Positions 13,301 to 25,300 of a stretch of 64,000 nt of DNA are shown one piece after another; positions within the stretch are counted from its first letter, which is position 1; every line of letters begins with the position of its first letter. A program made the translations under genes and the position numbers. Under the pieces are notes generated by a model, which was not told the DNA's origin, ran no database searches, and saw nothing but the letters and a program-made list of their open reading frames with translations. Source of the stretch: Acanthopleura granulata (lineage: Eukaryota; Mollusca; Polyplacophora; Chitonida; Chitonidae); assembly GCA_016165875.1 (NCBI GenBank), contig JABBOT010000010.1:9286277-9350276 (forward strand), read 5' to 3'.

Positions 13301-16300
13301 GCAAATAAGCCATGGAGGCAATCTTAAAAAAAGTCACGTGACATTTTCGCCAATTTGCCCAAATTTGCCCAAATTTGCCCAGTTATGGTAGATAAAGGTG
13401 TTGATTTACATCTAAGTCAACATAAACAGCATAGAAATGTTCTGAGATTCTGTCTGCTGGAAGTAGTTTTCAGGTTATTGCCAGAAAACTGCACAATGAT
13501 GTTCTGTTTACTTAACATGGGAGGTTCGTGCAAATCTTGTGCTGGGTCAAGTCATTTGTACACCGAGAAAGTGTCGTCTCCATATCCTCTGCAGCAAGCA
13601 GTCTCTCGAAAGCGTTTGAAGCTCGACCACTTGAGCGACTGTTAGGGCTAAACTTTCAACATTGTTTACTTCCTGTGTTCACCATTAATATTTATACCTC
13701 TACAACGTACCTGTATTTTCAGTGACAAGAAGCTGCTGGAGGAATACATAACAGGTGCCAGTGATGAGACGTCCACAGATAGCGGGACGGAGGACGCCAG
13801 AGATCGCAGCGACTCCGTCCTCTCTGCCCATCTGGATGTCTTCAGACTTGATGATGTCGACCAGGTAAAGTAGGGCATATAATCGTAGATAATGCTGGAA
13901 AACATTATCAAGCAGTTATAGGGATTCAGAGTAAAGTGATTCAAACGGTATATGTTGATCAGCACTCGATTCAGACTGTCCATGAGGGACTCTGGTGACT
14001 TCATGAGTGACATGTTGATCAGCACTCTGCTCAGACTGTTCATGAGTAACTATGGTGACTCCATGAGTGACATGTTGATCAGCACTCTGTTCAGACTGTT
14101 CATGAGTGACTATGGTGACTCCCTTAGTGACATGTTGATCAGCACTCTGTTCAGACTGTTCATGAGTGACTATGGTGACTCCCTTAGTGACATGTTGATC
14201 AGCACTTGATTCAGACTGTCCATGAGTAACTCTGTTGACTCCCTTAGTGACATGTTGATCAGCACTCTGTTCAGACTCCATGAGTGACTGATGACTCCAT
14301 GAGTGACCTGTTAATCAGCACTCTGTTCAGACTGTTCATGAGTGACTCTGCTCCTATTAGTTAATCATTTCATGATGTCGGTTGAATTCTTGTAGTATTT
14401 TGGCTAAAAATAAACCAGTCATTTGAAATTAAAGATGCTAAGTTTGATTCAAGGTGGCATGTTTCACTCCAGCAGGTACATGTGTACCTGACTGAGACTG
14501 ATTGTTTGCTCAACACACCCTTGTTTCCTGGGATATAGTTGTGATATATGTTAATAGTTGCTCATTGCAGCATGCTCAAACAACAGTGAAATAAACAAAT
14601 GAATGAATAGTTTGTGATGTTAAGAATTTTGGAAGTATTTCTTCACAATTAGCAAGGTTGAATTTGCATGTAAAAGGCATGTAAATATTAGAAGGTACAA
14701 ATGGACAGCATTGGGTTATGGCCTCTGTGCCACACACATTCTGTTGGTGATATGTACATGTAATATAACATAGCCAGTTTCCCTTTTTCCTCAGAGCCTT
14801 CGGGTTCCTCAATATGACAAGGCAGCCATTGATTCAGTCGTTGTTAAGGATACCAAACTACGAGCAATCACAACTCTGGAAAGGCTGACCAAGACACATC
14901 CCATCTGGTTTTTGACGGACATCGGCCGGATGGGGGCTGTTCATTTGCTCAAAGACAGACAAGCCGGGGTACGGACAGCTGTATCTAAACCTCATCCTTT
15001 TCAGCATTTGAAGCAAATGATGTCAAAGTCAGAGAAATGTATATTTTGCTAGGTTTTGTGTAGTGCCATTTTAGGGTGTCCTGTTTCTAGTTGCTTTGAC
15101 CATAGGTAATAGGGTTTGTTGTCTCAGAAGTAATTACCTGTGTATCACTCTAATGCACTGCACTTATTTCATCTCTGAGTCCTTAATAATGAATATGTAG
15201 TTCTATGAATATGTAGTTCTATGAATATGTAGAAGAAGAACTGAATAACTGTACTTGAGACCTGATGTTGTTTAACATGGACAGCTGCAGACTATTTATC
15301 GGGTACAGTGATTACAAAAACATGTTGGCGCACGTAACGAGACTTTAATTAGAACTCATTATAATATTTGATTAGCCTTAGGGTGGAAATCTGTTTCCAG
15401 CACACTTCACTATGTTTTGATTTGTTTTTTTACCTGAAGACATTTTTTTTTATCCTCTCAGTGCAGGACAAAGAGGCAGGTGCTCATGGCCCTTCAAGGT
15501 GAATACATATTCCTGCCTTTACTTATATTACTGTTTTACATGGATTACCTTTTCAGTCTTTCATCGTGCGTCGTTCCAGCCAGAACAAGTGGGCTTTGTC
15601 CGTTCAGTGTCCACAGGGAGGGAATGCTAACATTGACCACTATCTGATCGAGGGAACAAAAAAAGGACTGCGTTTGCAGGGCTCCAATCATTACTTCCCG
15701 GCCATCCCTAACTTGGTGTCTCACTACTGTGACTGCTTGTAAGTACAGCTTGGGCAAAACAGAAAAGCTCTGAGGCCAAATAAATATTCTTTCAACTTCT
15801 TCATCACATGGTTCAGTCTTGTAATTCTTTTTTCTGCACTGGTAAATATAATGTCATTACAGGTAAGCTTTTAATAACCTTCCTTTGTAGATATAAAGGT
15901 GAACATAAGGCAGTGTTTATGGGGACACTTGAACATGGGTTTCATGATTGAAAATTCCCTTTCTAAAATACACTTCAAGGTTCCAAATCATTTATGACTG
16001 GTGTAAGTTACACGGATTTGTAACTTAAGATACGACATGGAAACTTTGTCAGTGTCTTGTTAACATGTAAACGTAGTGATGCGTTCCATCAGCAGGTTGT
16101 AAATATGACACTGGTCAGTTTGTGGACATAACTGTGATTTGTGTGTTGTAGAGATGAGCTGCCCCTCCAGCTGGCCCTGCCCCCGGCCATACTCGAGGCT
16201 AAAACCCCCCAGGAGCTCATGTCCCTCGCCCTCCTGGGCCAAGGTACATTCTAATGCGGACATGGCTTAAATTTGTTTGTGTTAGTATACATTGTGAAAA

Positions 16301-19300
16301 TGCAATAATGTAAAAGAGCCCTTAGCCAGGTAACATTTTTTTTATATAGTGATACCTTGCCTTGAAGTAAGAGAGAACTGGACTGTGATTTTGACTCTAA
16401 ACCATGTTAAGCTATGTTAAGATTTTCTCCAATAACTAACATATTACTGAGGTATCCTTAGATTTAATTGGTTTAATTTGATTCGTGTTTTACGCCATAC
16501 TCAACAATATTTCCCTTATACAACATGTACAGGTGTCAGCTATACTGCAAAGTTGAGTGGTTTCTGCCTGGGTTCTGTCTTAAACAGATATACGCCCAAC
16601 TGCAACAAGAACGGGGAAACATTTGTCAGTGCATGTGTGTTTCGAAACACCAATTCATTGATCAATCAGGAATCTTTATGTTAAAACAAGACATAGAAGC
16701 GTGCATTAAATAACGAGGTGGTTTATGAGTTGATTAGGATTGCAGATTCTCAATTGCTGTGAAACCATGATGTCTGTGCATGCATGCAATGAGCAACATT
16801 GCAACAGATTTGGCCAAATTAAAAACTGTTGTAGAATATCACATCTTTTATTGATTATTTTCAGATTTTTGGACGTCACCTTTGGCAATACAAGCAGAGA
16901 AGTTAGCCAAGCTACGGAGCCAAGGAATCGCTCATCCTTCACCAAGTCACGGTCTGCACAAGTCCTGTAGTGAGCCAATCAGCATTAAGAAGAGCATAGA
17001 CAGCAACAAAGTCATGACCGATGAAATTCAGTGTAACACCATGCCATTTTATTCCACGGACAACTTTTCAACATTCTTGGCAAATGGAAATGCCTCTTCT
17101 CATTGGAAGGATTTACGGAATAACAACGATCCTCACAGTGTGAACCTGCAGGAAATGGATGGGTCTCGCTCTAAGAAGTCATCTCCTCAAGCTAGGATTC
17201 GTGGTGTTGGTCATTCAGCCAGTGAGGGTCATCACCTGGGAGAAACCTGTGACAGGAAACATCGAAAACAGCAGACATTTGAAATGACCACAGAATCACC
17301 TTTTCAGGCGGCATTCACACCAGCATGCCGTAATGTACCACCCGAGAAGCCTGGCCAATCGGCAAAGTCGGCTTCCACACAAACCTCCCCCAAGGAGAAG
17401 CCTCCACCAATACCCCGCGAGGGCACGGCTTTGTATGGCACTACGGCACTAGACTTCCTCACACCCCCATACCCTGGGTACTACTCCAGTAACTTGTCAG
17501 ACAGAATGAGTGACTATTATGATGTGTGGAAAAACACAGTTTCTACTCCCACTCCAGAGAGGAAATCAGTAGGCACTGCGCAGGAAAGGAAAACCACGGA
17601 ACCTGTGTATGACTTAGAAAAACAACTGAGCTCCATGGATCTCCTGGTGACAGGAAAACCCCCAGTTGTGCCTCAGCACACTGCCTCAAGATTCGACCGT
17701 CACCATTTTGGTACCTCCCAAATAGAACAATCTAAACCGCCCAAAGTGCGCCCACCCCCTCTCCCCACGGTGAGCAGGTTAAAATCGTGCTCTATACCTT
17801 CTCTAACTGGTTTCAAAAGCCCTGTGTACTCCCAGCCTTTCGATGCTCTGTGTGATGGTCAGACCAGCGGGTCATGTGACGACTTGCACATCTCCACCCG
17901 ACACACTCCTCCAAGGAAGGGGCTGCGACGACAACGATCTTTGCCCCCAAGATCTCTGCGTGAACGGCGACGGTTGCGCAGCCCTCAGCTGGCAAAGCTG
18001 GACCCCATCGTTTCACCCCCCACCCTCACATCACACTTTCTGCCTGAAGGCCGGACATCTGACGCGGCCAATCAGTCGGGCAGTGACACATCTCCAGACC
18101 AGAGGCCAGTAAGTAGCCCCACTGGGCATGGGAACACCCTTGAGGAGAGGCGGGCAGGAAAAAGCACATTTTATGTAACTTATCCAATACCTGTCAAAAA
18201 CCAAGGGAACAGGACTCCTGGGAATGGAGCAGCGAAGTGCTTTTCCGACTCTGCAATAGGTCAAAAGGCTTCTAAGGCCAGTTTCGAAGAGACGTGTTTT
18301 TTGATAGAGGATTTGGAGAATAGTGTGAAGAACACACCTCCTCCCACATCTCCGTCATTGAACAAGTTTCCCGTAGATAACTGTGTTGTTAATCGTCACT
18401 CCTATACTGACTCCTCAACTGTGGAGGATTTGATCTCCCACACAGCCCCTCAGTGCACTGTCAAGTCCTTCCAACCTTTGACTTTGAAAAATTTACAGCG
18501 GGTTTCAGAGTATGACAATTTAATGAACCCTTACAGACCGTCGTCTGTTCGAACAGCGAGCAGTATTGGTACGGTGTTCTGTAAGCCTTGGGACAGTTCT
18601 CCATGGCAAAACCTCCTGCGGTCAGAGAGCCCTTTGCCAACAAATGGCACTGCTTTACTCAAACTTCCCATGGAAAGTTCTGTGCCTGAGAAAATTATTG
18701 CTTGGCAAGATGCCAATCAAGACTATGAAAAATTGGCCACGTGGGATGACCCTGTGACCCCTGGAACAGCTGACACTTTGGGGTCTTCGACTTCCACACT
18801 GACGCAGGATGCAGATATCAATCCAGAAGGGGGCAGCACCAGTACCCTCCACCTGGGGGACACGGGTGGGTGTTTATGCAGACAAGCCTCATGTGAACTG
18901 TGCTGTGCAGGTCAGCTTTCTAAGAGGACAGAAAGCAAGCAGTCATGTGACCAGCAAATGGAGCTCAGTGAGCAGTGCCTGGAAAACAGAGACGTGGTAG
19001 CTCTGCCGTTAGGCGCCTATGTCGACATGGACGAGGGCTCAGATGATGATCTCCCTTTGCCAAGCCAGGAAGGCACGGAAAACGCCAGTCCTAGCTTTCA
19101 GGATAAATTAAAACCTTTCTTGTGTGAGTATTGAACAGATGTTAGTTATTCATCTGTACAGAGGGAAATCTAGGTTTTCTACATCTTAATGTTCTTTACG
19201 TGTAACTGGAAAAAATGTCCATAATTATGTGTAGACAAGTAATGTTGAATTGTATCAGTTGTTCTTGTGGGCCCCCGGTGATTCATTGGACATAAGCGAG

Positions 19301-22300
19301 CCCTTGATGCGCCCACCCCTCTCCCACCAAAAAAAGGTGTCAGCTTGCTTTTGATACACACTTATGCAAGTAATGTTGAACACAGTACGAGATAATTGTG
19401 AACTTTCTGTCTTTTTCAGCTCCCCCTAGATTACTCAGTATAAAATCAAGAAGAAAGTACTCAGGGGTGAGGGTTAGAGAGTATATTTACAGGTAAGAGC
19501 CCTTATCAGTAATTACCCATGCAGTGTTTTGCCTTACTGTGTAGTATTGCTCTGTTCAACTTGTCAGGTGAGCTTGTGCTACATAATTAATGAACAGTTT
19601 CGTAAAAAGAAAAGACAACACCAGGCCAAATGTATATAGGGGTCGGTAAAGAATCCCATTCATAGTTCAAAAACGTCACTTTTTATTTTTGTAATGTGGA
19701 ATATCCAAGATATTATAGTTCAAAGTGAGCAATAACGCTCATGTAGGGAAAATCAAACAGGTCATCATACTCTCAATGTTAACCAATCAACGGCGAGATA
19801 TTTCGGCCACCCAAGAAGACATCTGTTTCGTCTGTGTCATCACTCATACCTAGTTCAGCATTTTAATATGTAGGAGTAGTGTGAAATCAGCTGTTTTCCT
19901 TGTGATTACAAGACAGTTGTGATGCTTCAAAGCCATTTTCAACAAGAAAGTGATAGTAGAATATGTCTGGGGTTATTCCCCAGTGTCCCGGTCAGGAGGC
20001 CACAATGCATAGCCTTCAATTGTAAAAATAAAGGGGACCGTACTTTGCACACAAAGGAGTATATCGCCTGTGATCCTGAATGATGTACGGTAAGGATGAT
20101 GCTGCATTATGTTTCCAGTTCCTCAAAATGACGTATCCCATGGCCTCTGAACATTTCCAGATTAAAATCACTCTTCAAGGTACCTTTAATTTCAAACTAG
20201 GTTTTGTAAATAAGATTGTGTGAGAGGAGTTTTATATGTGCACTGGTCCTTAACACCTCATGTCAGTCATATTTTACTCTTCATATTCTTCACCAATCAC
20301 AGATCAGTGTTGAGGTAGGATGTGCCAGATGGTTTTCTTCCCTCTGATATTCATTTTCTTACCTTTATTTCCCAAGAGCTCCATGTATTACCCATGCATC
20401 CCATCTGTAGCAAGCTTCCTTTTCTTTAGATTCTGTACATGTATTTTACCTTATCTAGCCTCTTTACACATGTAGGTACTTTTGAAAAACATTTTTGTAT
20501 TCAGTCTTTGTACTCCATAAAAGTGGTAAACATACGTGATAAGTGTGCATGAAAGCAACAGCTGGTAATCTGGGAGTATTGTGGGGGAGAACAAGAAGCT
20601 ATGGCTGACATTCAGCTGATTTTTCTGTTACAGTAGCATCAGAATGTGTAGAGTTTGTTGGCTGAATAGAATTTGTGATGTTATGTATAGTTGCATTCAT
20701 GTTTTCGTATAGCTATGTGTTAAAATGTGTTGTGACTCACTTGGAGTCAGGAGCATGATTTTTATTGAAGTATAAAGTGCTTGCAAGCCTCTCCTAGCTA
20801 CCATCCGCAGGCAAGCTGTCTTGTCATTAGTCTATCCACAGCCTGCAGGCAAATGATTAGTGTTGTTTGCATGTTAGTTAAAATTGAATGTTGTCACCGA
20901 AGTAAGCCGTGAGGTCAGCAAGTATAGGTTGTGTGGTTTATTGTCTACAACTGAGGTACACGAAATTGTATAAATTGCATATAAATGTGTGTTTTTTGTC
21001 CATGAATCACTTAGGGACTTGTGACTATGACCTGACCTCATTTTAATGTCTGCACTGAAAAACGTTTAAGAGTTAAATTTTAATTAACATAAAATGTGGT
21101 GACTTCAATGAATTAACTGTACCTGCTTCACACACATACCTGTAAGAAATCAGTGGCAATATTTTCTGTTCATTCAGTCAAGGAAATAGCAGCGTTGTGT
21201 CAGGTTGTTTCGGAATAAGTTTTGTTTGTTACGTAGAACACTATTGCTTTATGCAAATGTTACCCAACCTCCTTCCTTCCTTACTTTGTGAAGAGAAATT
21301 AAAAAAGTCGAATGGAAATGTTACAAGATGTCAAACAACACTGCTTATACCTGTAGTTTGTCATTCATGGTCAGTGGAGTCTTGTAGTCAATATACTCTA
21401 CATTTGTTGAGTGATAAGGTCATGGCTATCCAGGTACCATGTTTGTCGCCTCCTAAATGTAATCTATTGGGCGATGCTTGACAGTTAGAGTCAGTGTTGT
21501 TGTGCAGCAGGAAGCTTACTTGTCAAACCAGTCACTCACAGTGTACATGTATGAAGTTAAAATGCAGGCATTGTAATAACATGTCACACTTGTTGTTGCG
21601 TTGTGGATATGACAGCTTAATGTGATGGCGAGCGTTGATGGTATGTAGTGTATTTCTCTGACCAGGCTTTCCAGTAAAGGATTAGAACAGTCACACATAT
21701 TTCATAAGGCAGACATTTTTGCCTGAAATGTAATTTTTTATTTTCTTTTTCCAGTATTTCTCAGGATCAGAACACGACATTTGGTTGTACAATAACCAAC
21801 TTTATACAGTGTACCAAAGAGAGTAAGGAACAAAATCCACAGATTGTGATGAGAAATGTAAGTGATAATGTCTTATTTTAATGGTTATGAGAGGATGTAC
21901 GGAAACACTTTTGTGCATGTACATGTGTGATATCAGACTGTGAAACCGAAGTATGACGAGGAGGACTTGATGAGGGGGTGTACATCTCCCCACGAGGACT
22001 TGATGAGGGGGTGTCCATCTCCCCACGAGGACTCGGTAAGGGGGTGTACATCTCCCCACGAGGACTTGATGAGGGGGTGTCCATCTCCCCACGAGGACTT
22101 GGTCAGGGAGTGTCCATCTCCCCACGAGGACTTGATGAGAGGGTGTACATCTCCCCACGAGGACTTGGTCAGGGGGTGTCCATCTCCCCACGAGGACTTG
22201 ATGAGAGGGTGTACATCTCCCCACGAGGCCTTGGTCAGGGGGTGTCCATCTCCCCACGAGGACTTGGTCAGGGGGTGTACATCTCCCCACGAGGACTTGA

Positions 22301-25300
22301 TGAGGGGGTGTCCATCTCCCCGCGAGGACTTGGTCAGGGGGTGTACATCTCCCCACGAGGACTTGATGAGAGGGTGTACATCTCCCCACGAGGACTTGGT
22401 CAGGGGGTGTCCATCTCCCCACGAGGACTTGGTCAGGGGGTGTACATCTCCCCACGAGGACTTGATGAGGGGGTGTCCATCTCCCCGCGAGGACTTGGTC
22501 AGGGGGTGTCCATCTCCCCACGAGGACTTGGTAAGGGGGTGTACGTCTCCCCAAAAGGAATTAGTAAGGGGGTGTACATCTCCCCACAAGGACTTGGTAA
22601 GGGGGTGTACACCACCCTGGAAGTACTAACGGGGTGTATTTCACCTCACAAACAGGGACCAGTCCTGCAGTGTGTCTTAACCTCTTTGGAATGGCATATA
22701 TGCAGCATGGCTGTTCTGACCAGTGGGACTGAGGAGAAGTGATAAAATATTTATGAGACGTATATACTGCAGAAAACTTGTATTGATGGCTTTGTTCCAC
22801 CAACGATATGAAACATATGTGATTGATTGTGTTAATCATTGTTGTTGTTCAGGTTCGTCAGTTCATGAACGGCATCAAGAATTACCTGGTCAAACACGGA
22901 GAAGGAGAGCTGGAAGCTCTCATTGAGCTGGAGAGAGAAAAGGTGAGGTTTATCTGGAGGACTAAGGAAAGGTTGCTCCACGAATGATAATGAACAGTTA
23001 AGATGTTGACAAGTGGAGAAATTGAACATCATGACATGAATGTAAACCAAAATCACTTGTCCTTGTGACATCAGTCAGTCTTCCATAGCATGTTCAGAGT
23101 ACATGATGAAGTAGACAAAGTTTATGATGGTTTAAGTCATACAATAAAAACCACAGTCTTTCTTACTTTGATGCCGTTCACAGCTTGAAGCCAATGAGAT
23201 CCTGAACATAGATGCCATCATAGAAGGGGCTCTTCATAAGTGTGTTATCCAGCCTCTCAAACATCACATCTACAAGCTGTTTGTGGAAGAATACAACAGG
23301 AACGGCAGCCTGAAACTCCTGTCAGATAATATCAAGTACGCTCGCACCAAAACTACCCAAGAGCTGGGGATTAAGGTAAGGAAGGAGTGGAAAAGACTCA
23401 AACTCCACATCCTGAATTATGATACACCAGAGGGCCTTGATTGATAGGTAGCTCTAGCATTTAATGTGGCCATCTTATTTATTTTTCTGAATATCTATTC
23501 GGACTCTGTCATCTTGTCCAGTGAAAATGGATGTTGTTCTTTTTACTGTCAGTTTGAATTTGAATTTCTCTTGTGAATGGTAAAACAAGGTTTCACGAAT
23601 TGTGGACTGTAAATCAGAAGATATTTCTCAGTGTAGATTTTAAGGCTCGAAAGTCCCTAGCAGTAAAGGCAGGGAGAAAATTGCACCAACTTGGTGACTA
23701 AAACAGTGTAAGCCTTGCCATACCTGAAGCTGGCATTGTAAGGCCTAACAATACCTCAAGCTGATGTTGGAAGGTAGATTCATTGAAACATATTGATGAC
23801 AGTGAAAGTGAAGCAGGGGAATTAACCAGGGGCGAGGGGAGATAAACATGGAAGGCAACATTTCTCTCTGTTTAGCTGTAATATAAGAAAAAGAATGAAG
23901 TACATTTAGACTGATGCCTTATTATATCTGAGCTCTTTGGCTGAGTTTAATTGCTATTGATGGATATGTGTTCCATAATATTTGTTAAATTTCCTGTAGA
24001 AAAAGTTATTGGCCTGTAAAGGCTCAGCATTTACAGCCTTTGCTGTCCCACATACCTGATGTTTTGTCTGTAATGTTTGCTCTTACAGGCAGGACTGGAA
24101 ACCCCAACTGTTGCTTCTCTGGAAGTCATCAAACATTACCTCCAAAAAATGCAGAAAGCATATTCACCCCTGAAAAAACTTGAGAACCTTCTGGGAGCCA
24201 CATCAACCATATACCATAGTGTGAGTTATTAGCCCGTGAAATAAGTACAAAAGTTTGTTCCAGTTGAAATAACACTGTATAAACATAGATATAGATGTCA
24301 TATGTGCTGCATGTATGTGTCGCTGACCACCTCGGTGGTCTAGTGATTAGAGCGTCTGCCTTGAGGCCGTGAGATAGAGGCTCATGCCTGGGTCAAGTCA
24401 TACCAAAAACTTTAAAAGTGGTACTTGTTGCTGCCTCGCTTGGCGCTTAGCATTGAGAGGTTAGAGCAAGGAAACACGACTGGTCAGCCCGGTGTCAGTA
24501 TAATGTGACTGGGTGGGGTGTCATGTCTGTTGTCTTCTGCATGATGTTCCAGTGGCGGCAGCAGTGGACTCGCCCTGCCATGAGAAGACACACTATAAGT
24601 ACACACCAGAAGGACTCCTCGTCATCATGTGACTGAAACACTGTTAAGTATGACGTGAAACCCCTCTCTCCCACTGTATGTGTCCCTAAGCCAAACAGCA
24701 AACATTGACTTTTTGTCTGTAGAAAAAGTTCACCCAAATTATTGATGTATTAACAGATAATTTATGTCCCTGTTACAGGTCCAGTCCAGTTCAGAGAAAG
24801 GAAGAACAAACACTAATCTAGGAGCTGATGGTGAGAAACCTATCTATGGACTAGACAGAGTAGATTTTAAAGTTGCTTGGATGATTTTAGAAGAAATAAT
24901 TCAAAACTGATAACGTAGAAGCCCCTCAAGTTTATGGAGTAGTCACCTGTTAACCATAATTAATAGTGTTAAGGGTGTCTTTGGTCAGACCACTAACCTT
25001 TCACCAATGAGGTGGTGGGTTCAAACCCTCATCTGGTTTGGCTGCAGACTTTTATTACAAAAGCCAAGTGGTATTTGAAATGGTTTGGGAGTTTCCTCCA
25101 TATGTAGACCTGATCATCATGAAAATGAAATGTTCTTGATTCTGTCATAATCCTTAATCAGACTTGTAAAATGACAGTATTGTTTCCTTATGTATGTTCC
25201 AGATTTCTTGCCCATGTTTATCTTTGTGCTTGTCCACTGTGGGCTGGTGTCTGCGGAGATCGAAGCTGAGTACATGTGGGGTCTGCTTCACCCGTCTATC

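Larger units (their letters stand above)
3721..13722 (+). other. RIN-like intron 1, 10 kb
   Basis: Large AT-rich intron with no recognised exon. It holds a TG/TA microsatellite and inverted SINE head (7265-7401), a SINE (7373-7614), a second repeat tail ending in ATTCATTC (8308-8373), a 43 bp tandem duplication (6012-6095), a C-run (8934-8947) and duplicated acceptor-like sequence near 12870-12960. Confidence 0.7.
14969..16864 (+). other. RIN-like introns 3-5 (between exons 3 and 6)
   Basis: Apart from exons 4 and 5, this is unremarkable intronic sequence. It holds a 15 bp triplication (ATGAATATGTAGTTC, near 15190-15230) and a SINE 3' fragment in minus orientation at 16475-16524. Confidence 0.7.

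Noticed and set aside
13916..14281. Open frames on both strands with SADQHVTKG-like repeats
   Set aside because: They come from the 60 bp intronic array. Similar open frames on both strands are the mark of a period divisible by three.
21802..22742. Four frames of 218-254 codons on both strands, with regular Pro/Gly-rich peptides
   Set aside because: They are the translation of a 33 bp tandem array, whose period is a multiple of three. The array lies between RIN-like exons 8 and 9, and no protein family matches.
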